Shown here: piece by piece, positions 46,083 to 59,400 of the stretch
Position numbering within the stretch: the first letter of the stretch is position 1
Layout of the letters: the number at the start of each line of letters is the position of its first letter
NCBI GenBank assembly: GCA_964019135.1
Contig: OZ025249.1
Location: 35,105,759-35,169,758 of the forward strand
DNA length: 64,000 bases
Direction of reading: 5' to 3'
From: Arenicola marina
Lineage: Eukaryota > Annelida > Polychaeta > Arenicolidae
Notes under the pieces: model-generated
The model's database searches: none
What the model was told of the DNA's origin: nothing
The model's input: the letters and a program-made list of their open reading frames with translations, nothing else
Made by a program: the position numbers and the translations under genes

Positions 46083-49000
46083 GTAGGTTAACAGTGTGCT
46101 TTAGTACATGGTCATCACAGGTAAGTTAACAGTGTGCTTTAGTACATGGTCATCACAGGTAAGTTAGGAATCTGCTTCAGGACATGCTCGTCACAGGTAA
46201 GTTAGCACCAGATAGTCTGCTTTAGGACAGGGTCATCACAGGTAAGTTAACAGTGTGCTTTAGTACATGGTCATCACAGGTAAGTTAGAAATCTGCTTCA
46301 GGACATGGTCATCAAAGGTAAATTAACAATCTGCTTCAGGACATGGTCATCACAGGTAAGTTAACAATCTGCTTCAGGACATGGTCATCAAAGGTAAATT
46401 AACAATCTGCTTCAGGACATGGTCGTCGCAGGTAAGTTAACAATCTGCTTCAGGACATGGTCATCAAAGGTAAATTAACAATCTGCTTCAGGACATGGTC
46501 GTCGCAGGTAAGTTAACAATCTGCTTCAATACATCATCATCACAGTTAAGTTAACAATCTGCTTCAGGACATGGTCATCACAGGTAAGTTAACAATCTGC
46601 TTCAGGACATGGTCGTCGCAGGTAAGTTAACAATCTGCTTCAGGACATGGTCATCACAGGTAAGTTAACAATCTGCTTCAGGACATGGTCATCACAGGTA
46701 AGTTAACAATCTGCTTCAGGACCTGGTCGTCGCAGGTAAGTTAACAATCTGCTTCAATACATCATCATCACAGTTAAGTTAACAATCTGCTTCATGACAT
46801 GGTCGTCGCAGGTAAGTTGACAATCTGCTTCAGGACATGGTCATCACAGGTAAGTTAGGAATCTGCTTCAGGACATGCTCGTCACAGGTAAGTTAACAAT
46901 CTGCTTCAGGACATGGTCATCACAGGTAAGTTAACAATCTGCTTCAGGACCTGGTCGTCGCAGGTAAGTTAACAATCTGCTTCATGACATGGTCGTCGCA
47001 GGTAAGTTAACAATCTGCTTCAGGACATGGTCATCACAGGTAAGTTAACAATCTGCTTCATGACATGGTCGTCGCAGGTAAGTTAACAATCTGCTTCAGG
47101 ACATGGTCATCAAAGGTAAATTAACAATCTGCTTCAGGACATGGTCGTCGCAGGTAAGTTAACAATCTGCTTCAGGACATGGTCATCACAGGTAAGTTAA
47201 CAATCTGCTTCAGGACCTGGTCGTCGCAGGTAAGTTAACAATCTGCTTCATGACATGGTCGTCGCAGGTAAGTTAACAATCTGCTTCAGGACATGGTCAT
47301 CACAGGTAAGTTAACAATCTGCTTCAGGACATGGTCATCACAGGTAAGTTAACAATCTGCTTCAGGACATGGTCGTCGCAGGTAAGTTAACAATCTGCTT
47401 CAGGACATGGTCATCACAGGTAAGTTAACAATCTGCTTCATTACATGGTCGTCGCAGGTAAGTTAACAATCTGCTTTAGGACATGGTCATCACAGGTAAG
47501 TTAACAATCTGCTTCAGGACATGGTCATCACAGGTAAGTTAACAATCTGCTTCAGGACATGGTCATCAAAGGTAAATTAACAATCTGCTTCAGGACATGG
47601 TCGTCGCAGGTAAGTTAACAATCTGCTTCAGGACATGGTCATCACAGGTAAGTTAACAATCTGCTTCATGACATGGTCGTCGCAGGTAAGTTAACAATCT
47701 GCTTCAGGACATGGTCATCACAGGTAAGTTAACAATCTGCTTCAGGACATGGTCATCACAGGTAAGTTAACAATCTGCTTCAGGACATGGTCATCAAAGG
47801 TAAATTAACAATCTGCTTCAGGACATGGTCGTCGCAGGTAAGTTAACAATCTGCTTCAGGACATGGTCATCAAAGGTAAATTAACAATCTGCTTCAGGAC
47901 ATGGTCGTCGCAGGTAAGTTAACAATCTGCTTCAATACATCATCATCACAGTTAAGTTAACAATCTGCTTCAGGACATGGTCATCACAGGTAAGTTAACA
48001 ATCTGCTTCAGGACATGGTCGTCGCAGGTAAGTTAACAATCTGCTTCAGGACATGGTCATCACAGGTAAGTTAACAATCTGCTTCAGGACATGGTCATCA
48101 CAGGTAAGTTAACAATCTGCTTCAGGACCTGGTCGTCGCAGGTAAGTTAACAATCTGCTTCAATACATCATCATCACAGTTAAGTTAACAATCTGCTTCA
48201 TGACATGGTCGTCGCAGGTAAGTTGACAATCTGCTTCAGGACATGGTCATCACAGGTAAGTTAGGAATCTGCTTCAGGACATGCTCGTCACAGGTAAGTT
48301 AACAATCTGCTTCAGGACATGGTCATCACAGGTAAGTTAACAATCTGCTTCAGGACCTGGTCGTCGCAGGTAAGTTAACAATCTGCTTCATGACATGGTC
48401 GTCGCAGGTAAGTTAACAATCTGCTTCAGGACATGGTCATCACAGGTAAGTTAACAATCTGCTTCATGACATGGTCGTCGCAGGTAAGTTAACAATCTGC
48501 TTCAAGACATGGTCATCAAAGGTAAATTAACAATCTGCTTCAGGACATGGTCGTCGCAGGTAAGTTAACAATCTGCTTCAGGACATGGTCATCACAGGTA
48601 AGTTAACAATCTGCTTCAGGACCTGGTCGTCGCAGGTAAGTTAACAATCTGCTTCATGACATGGTCGTCGCAGGTAAGTTAACAATCTGCTTCAGGACAT
48701 GGTCATCACAGGTAAGTTAACAATCTGCTTCAGGACATGGTCATCACAGGTAAGTTAACAATCTGCTTCAGGACATGGTCATCACAGGTAAGTTAACAAT
48801 CTGCTTCATGACATGGTCATCACAGGTAAGTTAACAATCTGCTTCAGGACATGGTCATCACAGGTAAGTTAACAATCTGCTTCAGGACATGGTCATCACA
48901 GGTAAGTTAACAATCTGCTTCAGGACATGGTCATCACAGGTAAGTTAACAATCTGCTTCAGGACATGGTCATCACAGGTAAGTTAACAATCTGCTTCAGG

Positions 49001-50760
49001 ACATGGTCATCACAGGTAAGTTAACAATCTGCTTCATGACATGGTCATCACAGGTAAGTTAACAATCTGCTTCAGGACATGGTCATCACAGGTAAGTTAA
49101 CAATCTGCTTCAGGACATGGTCATCAAAGGTAAATTAACAATCTTCTTCAGGACATGGTCATCACAGGTAAGTTAACAATCTGCTTCAGGACATGGTCAT
49201 CACAGGTAAGTTAACAATCTGCTTCAGGACATGGTCATCAAAGGTAAATTAACAATCTGCTTCAGGACATGGTCGTCGCAGGTAAGTTGACAATCTGCTT
49301 CAGGACATGGTCATCACAGGTAAGTTAACAATCTGCTTCAGGACCTGGTCGTCGCAGGTAAGTTAACAATCTGCTTCATGACATGGTCATCACAGGTAAG
49401 TTAACAATCTGCTTCAGGACCTGGTCGTCGCAGGTAAGTTAACAATCTGCTTCATGACATGGTCATCACAGGTAAGTTAACAATCTGCTTCAGGACATGG
49501 TCATCACAGGTAAGTTAACAATCTGCTTCAGGACATGGTCCTCACAGGTAAGTTAACAATCTGCTTCAGGACATGGTCATCACAGGTAAGTTAACAATCT
49601 GCTTCAGGACATGGTCATCACAGGTAAGTTAACAATCTGCTTCAGGACATGGTCATCACAGGTAAGTTAACAATCTGCTTCAGGACATGGTCATCACAGG
49701 TAAGTTAACAATCTGCTTCAGGACATGGTCATCACAGGTAAGTTAACAATCTGCTTCAGGACATGGTCATCACAGGTAAGTTAACAATCTGCTTCATGAC
49801 ATGGTCGTCGCAGGTAAGTTAACAATCTGCTTTAGGACATGGTCATCACAGGTAAGTTAACAATCTGCTTCAGGACATGGTCATCACAGGTAAGTTAACA
49901 ATCTGCTTCAGGACATGGTCATCAAAGGTAAATTAACAATCTGCTTCAGGACATGGTCGTCGCAGGTAAGTTAACAATCTGCTTCAGGACATGGTCATCA
50001 CAGGTAAGTTAACAATCTGCTTCATGACATGGTCGTCGCAGGTAAGTTAACAATCTGCTTCAGGACATGGTCATCACAGGTAAGTTAACAATCTGCTTCA
50101 GGACATGGTCATCACAGGTAAGTTAACAATCTGCTTCAGGACATGGTCATCAAAGGTAAATTAACAATCTGCTTCAGGACATGGTCGTCGCAGGTAAGTT
50201 AACAATCTGCTTCAGGACATGGTCATCACAGGTAAGTTAACAATCTGCTTCAGGACATGGTCATCACAGGTAAGTTAACAATCTGCTTCAGGACATGGTC
50301 ATCACAGGTAAGTTAACAATCTGCTTCAGGACCTGGTCGTCGCAGGTAAGTTAACAATCTGCTTCAATACATCATCATCACAGTTAAGTTAACAATCTGC
50401 TTCAGGACATGGTCATCACAGGTAAGTTAACAATCTGCTTCAGGACATGGTCATCACAGGTAAGTTAACAATCTGCTTCAGGACCTGGTCGTCGCAGGTA
50501 AGTTAACAATCTGCTTCAGGACATGGTCATCACAGGTAAGTTAACAATCTGCTTCAGGACATGGTCATCACAGGTAAGTTAACAATCTGCTTCAGGACAT
50601 GGTCATCACAGGTAAGTTAACAATCTGCTTCAATACATCATCATCACAGTTAAGTTAACAATCTGCTTCAGGGCATGGTCATCACTGCTTTAATACATCA
50701 TCATCACAGGTAGGTTAGCAACGGAAAATGTGCTTCATGATATGGTCATGACAGTTAAGT
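46055..50760 (+). repeat. 38-bp minisatellite made of an exon-intron junction (about 120 splice-donor copies)
   Basis: The unit aligns end to end with the last 28 bases of the exon (46,055-46,082) plus the first ten intron bases: AATCTGCTTCAG, then GACATGGTCATCACAG, then GTAAGTTAAC. Array length divided by 38 gives about 120 units. Most carry CAG|GTAAGT, the full consensus complementary to U1 snRNA. Minor variants read AAG|GTAAAT (from CATCAAAGGTAAATT) or CAG|TTAAGT, which would not be donors. Other changes are GTCGTCGCAG against GTCATCACAG. The first few units after the exon and the last few near 50,700 are the most diverged. The array lies in the sense direction within the intron. Confidence 0.95.
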
Positions 50761-51759
50761 TAACAACTTATAATCGGCTGCAGGACAAACATTTCTTTAT
50801 TAAAGCCTTCAACAATGACACAATTATCGGCCGTCCTAAATCCTAGCCTCATAGTGATCTTGACGCCACTTGCAGGCGATCTCGCTTGTTGATCGAGGGT
50901 TGAGTCAACTCTAAAACAACATCCGTCAATAGACATTGAAATCTACATATGGCGCTTTAGCCTACACGTAAGCCGACTTCACCGATTGATGCTAGGCATT
51001 GTCGTAGAGTATAAGTTTCCCTGTTTCGTGTCTCGGTAATCAACGGCCTGTAATTGCTGCCTACCTTCCGGTTGTTTGCCTTTATTCGCTTCACACACAG
51101 GATCGTGTGTCAGTGTCAGGCGACCAAATGTGTTGCGCGGGGTTTACTATGTCGTGTGAGGTAATAATCATCATGACTCGCATGTCTGCGCGCGGTATCT
51201 ATGGTTACGCAACATCGCTCCTTATATGGACTGAGCAGGCGAGGAAAAAGGTGTTCCGTTGGTCGCAGAAATGTAAACATCGATGATTTGCCTCAAAATA
51301 CAACGCTTCCAACTATCTCATTGAACGGACCACATGCATTATGGAGAGATAAATGTCTTATCTTTAACTATATTATGATTTTATAATTAGCAATGCCTGG
51401 ACGAAAGCAAACATAAAATAGTTTCACACCCACTCGATTCTTCACGCACAAACCTCGCAGAGAGCCGGTTCCCAACACTCAAACGTTGACTACAACGAGT
51501 GCGCGTCAAGCAGCTGCAGCAAGGCACCAGCGTGATGCGCACTCGTTTTTTTGTTGGTCTCCAAAAGACATAAACCGGAAATAGAACCCGCGAAAACTGT
51601 ACAGCCCTATTGTCAGCATTCTGACCAAACTGAAAAAAAAAATTGCCGGTGCGAGGGGTGGTTCTATTAAATACGATATAGTTTATTCATATATATGGAA
51701 GGTTGGATGGATGCATAGAAATGACGTTGTGCCATTTTGCCCGACAATCTTGCATTATA
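50761..51759. other. Non-coding region after the splice-site array
   Basis: No exon with supporting splice signals was found. The continuation of the gene with the 45.8-kb exon is not visible here. Confidence 0.5.
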
Positions 51760-52262
51760 TACCCAGTAAACACAAAACGTTCGCACAACGTGGGTTTTGG
51801 GTTGTAATCACGTCATCTCAAAGTTAACATCAGGACAACGTTGTCGTTGTTACAACGTTTGTCGCAAAGATTTAACTAATATTCTCTAGCCTATGTTTCA
51901 TAAAAATAAAACATTTGCCATGTGTAGTGACTGATCAAAATTGGCTGCGTGCAGCAATTGTTATAAATACAAAATGGTGAAAATTCGGGAGTGGACGTTT
52001 TTACAACTTTAGGACAACGTTACCTGAAAAATCAGACATCATGAAAACAGTATATAATTGATTGTCTTTGACAGTCATGCTTCTAATGAATTCATTATAT
52101 ATGCATTTGCTTTTCACAGAAGGCACAATTTTAATACTGGACTGAATGTCTGACAACGTTATCTGAAACCGCAAACAAAACCATAGATTTTCACGTGGTC
52201 ACAACGTTATTGCCACCAAAAGTAACCTTGTGTCGACGTTGTCATGACTGTTTGTTGGGTAC
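51760..52262. mobile_element. Candidate MITE rich in ACAACGTT
   Basis: The ends TACCCAGTAAACA (left) and TACCCAACAAACA (right, reverse-complemented) are imperfect inverted repeats about 500 bases apart. Between them the words ACAACGTT, CAACGTTGTC and related inverted copies recur about ten times. There is no coding capacity. No target duplication was established. Confidence 0.55.
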
Positions 52263-53454
52263 CTACTCCATGTTCTCATCTTGACGTATAGAGCTCAAAA
52301 TATTGTCACGCCACGTTCGAATATCTCTTTGTAACAGTTAACAAGGGTGATTCGCTTTGTATACACCTTGTAAACCAAACGTCGCCATGTACTTATAACG
52401 CAGCTCGTTATACTCGTTTGCCAACCACCAATCACTCTTGTTCTGCCTTACCAATGCATAAAACACGTGACAAATACATACGTTTGGGAAACCAGTGATT
52501 ATTTATAACATACTTTGGCTTGCCATGAATAATTGAGACTCACAATAGTATAAACCATGACAACGACGAAGCGCGTGCTGTCCCATCGACTTTTTTCCGT
52601 CACGTACGTCACATATTGGAATAGATAGGCGGCGAGAACAATGTATTGGTGACACGCGTCAAATGGCCCCTGAATGGCTTGAATAATTAAGAAGCTACTC
52701 TGCGGTTATTGGCTAACACGGGACGAGGCACGTGGCGTGCTGGTGAGGGGTGGGGCGGGTCGCCTTGGTAAGGAGAGGGCTCCGTCGTTAGTATCCTGTT
52801 TCCTGTTGGGGTTGGAGGCGGGTGCATGCGGGGGGGGGGGGGAGCAGAGCGTTGCAGGCAGAACTAGGTTGGTACCATCCCTTGTTGCCTCACCTGGAAT
52901 GGGTGGTTGTGGCCATATCGATACGTAGCGGTCAGGTCCCCGCCATGTACGTCATCCGCCATTGTAAGCGCTCACAGCGCCGCCAAGCGGCAGCGTTCGA
53001 CAATATTTACAATGACATCTCATGTTACGCATTCCGACTGTGCATCTCTTGCAATAGACTAATCAAAGTAACCATGGCAGCAAATGCGGTTTTGGCTGTG
53101 ATGGATCGGGATGAAACAAATCATCAAAGAAGCAGAATAACCTGACTAATGTGTCCAAACGACAGGGAACTTGTATATTAACACAAGTCAACGGAATACC
53201 GCCACACTGGGTCGGCACACGGCAATCCCTCCCTCTTTCAAGAGCGCTCTAGCTGCAACCTTAGAGATAAATTAACGTTCATGAACCCTCCGACTGCACC
53301 AAATCCATACCCTAACATACATATTACATGATACATGTTAGTGTCTGTATAAACTCAGTATGAAGCCAAATATGAGCCAATATCATCAGCCGAGAATGAG
53401 CTATTTTAAATTAACCTGACGGTCATATTTGACAGGCTGATATAGATGTGCATA
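52263..53454. other. Non-coding region before the 31-bp array
   Basis: A poly-G run lies at about 52,831-52,841. An open frame at 52,822-53,145 has no recognisable domain. Nothing else is supported. Confidence 0.45.
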
Positions 53455-56400
53455 TCTGACAATGGTCGAAGGTGCACCGCCCATGTCTGATTATGGGCGA
53501 AGGTGCACCGCCCATGCCTGGTAATGGTCGAAGGTCCCCCCCCCCCTCCCCCCCCCCCCCACCTGTCTGATAATGCACCTTCGCCTGATAATGGGCGAAT
53601 GTGCACCGCCCATGTCTGATAATGGTCGAAGGTGCCCCGCCCCCCCACCTGTCTGATAATGCACCTTCGCCTGATAATGGACGAAGGTGCACCGCCCATG
53701 CCTGATAATGGTCGAAGGTGCACCGCCCATGCTTGGTAATGGACGAAGGTACATCGCCCATGCCTGATAATGGTTGAAGGTGAACGGCCCATGTCTGATA
53801 ATGGTCGAAGTTGCACCGCCTACACCTGATAATGGTCGAAGTTGCACCGCCTACGCCTGATAATGGTCGAAGGTGCACCGCCAATGCCTGGCAATGGTCG
53901 AAGGTGCACCACCCATGCCTGGTAATGGTTGTAGGTGAACGGCCCATGTCTGATAATGGTCGAAGTTGCACCGCCTACGCCTGATAATGGTCGAAGGTCC
54001 CCCCCCCCCCTGTCTGATAATGCACCTTCGCCTGATAATGGGCGAATGTGCACCGCCCATGCCTGGTAATGGTCGAAGGTGCACCGCCCATGCCTGGTAA
54101 TGGTTGAAGGTGAACGGCCCATGTCTGATAATGGTCGAAGTTGCACCGCCTACGCCTGATAATGGTCGAAGGTGCACCGCCCATGCCTGATAATGGTCGA
54201 AGGTCCCCTCCCCCCCCTTGTCTGATAATGCACCTTCGCCTGATAATGGTCGAAGGTGCACCACCCATGCCTGGTAATGGTCGAAGGTGCACCGCCCATG
54301 CCTGGCAAGGGTTGAAGGTGCACCGCCCATGTCTGATAATGGTCGAAGGTGCACCGCCTACGCCTGATAATGGTCGAAGGTGCACCGCCCATGCCTGATA
54401 ATGGTCGAAGGCCCCCCCCCCCCCCTGTCTGATAATGCACCTTCGCCTGATAATGGTCGAAGGTGCACCACCCATGCCTGGTAATGGTCGAAGGTGCACC
54501 GCCCATGCCTGGCAATGGTTGAAGGTGCACCGCCCATGTCTGATAATGGTCGAAGGTGCACCGCCCAGGCCTGATAATGGTCGAAGGTCCCCCCCCCCCA
54601 CCCCACCTGTCTGATAATGCACCTTCGCCTGATAATGGGCGAATGTGCACCGCCCATGCCTGATAATGGTTGAAGGTGAACGGCCCATGTCTGATAATGG
54701 TCGAAGTTGCACCGCCTACGCCTGATAATGGTCGAAGTTGCACCGCCTACGCCTGATTATGGTCGAAGGTGCACCGCCCATGCCTGGTAATGGTCGAAGG
54801 TGCACCACCCATGCCTGGTAATGGTTGAAGGTGAACGGCCCATGTCTGATAATGGTCGAAGTTGCACCGCCTACGCCTGATAATGGTCGAAGGTGCACCG
54901 CCCATGCCTGATAACGGTCGAAGGTGCACCGCCCATGTCTGATAACGGTCGAAGGTCCCCCCCCCCCCTGTCTGATAATGCACCTTCGCCTGATAATGGG
55001 CGAATGTGCACCGCCCATGCCTGATAATGGTCGAAGTTGCACCGCCTACGCCTGATAATGGTCGAAGGTGCACCGCCCATGCCTGGTAATGGACGAAGGT
55101 GCCCCCCCCCCCTGTCTGATAATGCACCTTCGCCTGATAATGGGCGAATGTGCACCGCCCATGCCTGGTAATGGTCGAAGGTGCACCGCCCATGCCTGGT
55201 AATGGTTGAAGGTGAACGGCCCATGTCTGCTAATGGTCGGAGTTGCACCGCCTACGCCTGATAATGGTCGAAGGTGCACCGCCCATGCCTGATAATGGTC
55301 GAAGGTCCCCCCCCCTCCCCCTGTCTGATAATGCACCTTCGCCTGATAATGGTCGAAGGTGCACCACCCATGCCTGGTAATGGTCGAAGGTGCACCGCCC
55401 ATGCCTGGCAATGGTTGAAGGTGCACCGCCCATGTCTGATAATGGTCGAAGTTGCACCGCCTACGCCTGATAATGGTCGAAGGTGCACCGCCCATGCCTG
55501 GTAATGGTCGAAGGTGCACCACCCATGCCTGGTAATGGTCGAAGGTGCACCGCCCATGCCTGGTAATGGTCGAAGGTGCACCGCCCATGCCTGGTAATGG
55601 TCGAAGGTGCCCCGGCCATGCCTGATTATGGTCGAAGGTGCACCGCCCATGCCTGGCAAGGGTTGAAGGTGCACCGCCCATGTCTGATAATGGTCGAAGT
55701 TGCACCGCCTACGCCTGATAATGGTCGAAGGTGCACCGCCCATGCCTGATAATGGTCGAAGGCACCCCCCCCCTGTCTGATAATGCACCTTCGCCTGATA
55801 ATGGTCGAAGGTGCACCACCCATGCCTGGTAATGGTCGAAGGTGCACCGCCCATGCCTGGCAATGGTTGAAGGTGCACCGCCCATGTCTGATAATGGTCG
55901 AAGGTGCACCGCCCAGGCCTGATAATGGTCGAAGGTCCCCCCCCCACCCCACCTGTCTGATAATGCACCTTCGCCTGATAATGGGCGAATGTGCACCGCC
56001 CATGCCTGATAATGGTTGAAGGTGAACGGCCCATGTCTGATAATGGTCGAAGTTGCACCGCCTACGCCTGATTATGGTCGAAGGTGCACCGCCCATGCCT
56101 GGTAATGGTCGAAGGTGCACCACCCATGCCTGGTAATGGTTGAAGGTGAACGGCCCATGTCTGATAATGGTCGAAGTTGCACCGCCTACGCCTGATAATG
56201 GTCGAAGGTGCACCGCCCATGCCTGATAATGGTCGAAGGCCCCCCCCCCCTGTCTGATAATGCACCTTCGCCTGATAATGGTCGAAGGTGCACCACCCAT
56301 GCCTCGTAATGGTCGAAGGTCCCCCCCCCCCCCCCACTGTCTGATAATGCACCTTCGCCTGATAATGGGTGAAGGTGCACCACCCATGCCTGGTAATGGT

Positions 56401-59400
56401 CGAAGGTGCACCGCCCATGCCTGGCAATGATTGAAGGTGCACCGCCCATGTCTGATAATGGTCGAAGTTGCACCGCCTACGCCTGATAATGGTCGAAGGT
56501 GCACCGCCCATGCCTGATAATGGACGAAGGTGCCCCGCCCCCCCCCCCCCCCCTGTCTGATAATGCACCTTCGCCTGATATTGGGCGAATGTGCACCGCC
56601 CATGCCTGATAATGGTCGAAGTTGCTCCGCCTACGCCTGATAATGGTCGAAGGTGCACCGCCCATGCCTGGTAATGGACGAAGGTGCCCCCCCCCCCCCT
56701 GTCTGATAATGCACCTTCGCCTGATAATGGGCGAATGTGCACCGCCCATGCCTGGTAATGTTCGAAGGTGCACCGCCCATGCCTCGTAATGGTTGAAGGT
56801 GAACGGCCCATGTCTGATAATGGTCGAAGTTGCACCGCCTACGCCTGATAATGGTCGAAGGTGCACCGCCCATGCCTGATAACGGTCGAAGGTCCCCCCC
56901 CCCCCTGTCTGATAATGCACCTTCGCCTGATAATGGTCGAAGGTGCACCGCCCATGCCTGGCAATGGTTGAAGGTGCACCGCCCATGTCTGATAATGGTC
57001 GAAGTTGCACCGCCTACGCCTGATAATGGTCGAAGGTACACCGCCCATGCCTGGTAATGGACGAAGGTGCCCCCCCCCCCCTGTCTGATAATGCACCTTC
57101 GCCTGATAATGGGCGAATGTGCACCGCCCATGCCTGGTAATGGTCGAAGGTGCACCGCCCATGCCTGGTAATGGTTGAAGGTGAACGGCCCATGTCTGAT
57201 AATGGTCGAAGTTGCACCGCCTACGCCTGATAATGGTCGAAGGTGCACCGCCCATGCCTGATAACGGTCGAAGGTGCACCGCCCATGTCTGATAACGGTC
57301 GAAGGTCCCCCCCCCCCCCTGTCTGATAATGCACCTTCGCCTGATAATGGTCGAAGGTGCACCACCCATGCCTCGTAATGGTCGAAGGTCCCCCCCCCCC
57401 ACTGTCTGATAATGCACCTTCGCCTGATAATGGGCGAAGGTGCACCACCCATGCCTGGTAATGGTCGACGGTGCACCGCCCATGCCTGGCAATGATTGAA
57501 GGTGCACCGCCCATGTCTGATAATGGTCGAAGTTGCACCGCCTACGCCTGATAATGGTCGAAGGTGCACCGCCCATGCCTGATAATGGACGAAGGTGCCC
57601 CGCCCCCCCCCCCTGTCTGATAATGCACCTTCGCCTGATAATGGGCGAATGTGCACCGCCCATGCCTGATAATGGTCGAAGTTGCTCCGCCTACGCCTGA
57701 TAACGGTCGAAGGTGCACCGCCCATGCCTGGTAATGGACGAAGGTGCCCCCCCCCCCCTGTCTGATAATGCACCTTCGCCTGATAATGGGCGAATGTGCA
57801 CCGCCCATGCCTGGTAATGTTCGAAGGTGCACCGCCCATGCCTCGTAATGGTTGAAGGTGAACGGCCCATGTCTGATAATGGTCGAAGTTGCACCGCCTA
57901 CGCCTGATAATGGTCGAAGGTGCACCGCCCATGCCTGATAACGGTCGAAGTTCCCCCCCCCCTCCCCCTGTCTGATAATGCACCTTCGCCTGATAATGGT
58001 CGAAGGTGCACCGCCCATGCCTGGCAATGGTTGAAGGTGCACCGCCCATGTCTGATAATGGTCGAAGTTGCACCGCCTACGCCTGATAATGGTCGAAGGT
58101 GCACCGCCCATGCCTGGTAATGGACGAAGGTGCCCCCCCCCCCTGTCTGATAATGCACCTTCGCCTGATAATGGGCGAATGTGCACCGCCCATGCCTGGT
58201 AATGGTCGAAGGTGCACCGCCCATGCCTGGTAATGGTTGAAGGTGAACGGCCCATGTCTGATAATGGTCGAAGTTGCACCGCCTACGCCTGATAATGGTC
58301 GAAGGTGCACCGCCCATGCCTGATAACGGTCGAAGGTGCACCGCCCATGTCTGATAACGGTCGAAGGTCCCCCCCCCCCCCCTGTCTGATAATGCACCTT
58401 CGCCTGATAATGGGCGAATGTGCACCGCCCATGCCTGATAATGGTCGAAGTTGCACCGCCTACGCCTGATAATGGTCGAAGGTGCACCGCCCATGCCTGG
58501 TAATGGACGAAGGTGCCCCCCCCCCCTGTCTGATAATGCACCTTCGCCTGATAATGGGCGAATGTGCACCGCCCATGCCTGGTAATGGTCGAAGGTGCAC
58601 CGCCCATGCCTGGTAATGGTTGAAGGTGAACGGCCCATGTCTGCTAATGGTCGGAGTTGCACCGCCTACGCCTGATAATGGTCGAAGGTGCACCGCCCAT
58701 GCCTGATAATGGTCGAAGGTCCCCCCCCCTCCCCCTGTCTGATAATGCACCTTCGCCTGATAATGGTCGAAGGTGCACCACCCATGCCTGATAATGGTCG
58801 AAGGTGCACCGCCCATGTCTGATAACGGTCGAAGGTCCCCCCCCCCCCCTGTCTGATAATGCACCTTCGCCTGATAATGGGCGAATGTGCACCGCCCATG
58901 CCTGATAATGGTCGAAGTTGCACCGCCTACGCCTGATAATGGTCGAAGGTGCACCGCCCATGCCTGGTAATGGACGAAGGTGCCCCCCCCCCCTGTCTGA
59001 TAATGCACCTTCGCCTGATAATGGGCGAATGTGCACCGCCCATGCCTGGTAATGGTCGAAGGTGCACCGCCCATGCCTGGTAATGGTTGAAGGTGAACGG
59101 CCCATGTCTGCTAATGGTCGGAGTTGCACCGCCTACGCCTGATAATGGTCGAAGGTGCACCGCCCATGCCTGATAATGGTCGAAGGTCCCCCCCCCCTCC
59201 CCCTGTCTGATAATGCACCTTCGCCTGATAATGGTCGAAGGTGCACCACCCATGCCTGGTAATGGTCGAAGGTGCACCGCCCATGTCTGATAATGGTCGA
59301 AGTTGCACCGCCTACGCCGGATAATGGTCGAAGGTGCACCGCCCATGCCTGATAATGGTCGAAGGTGCCCCGCCCCCCCCCCCCCTGTCTGATAATGCAC

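Noticed and set aside
46083-50700. CRISPR array, because of the regular short repeats
   Set aside because: The repeats abut without unique spacers, the unit is an exon-intron junction, and the context is animal DNA.
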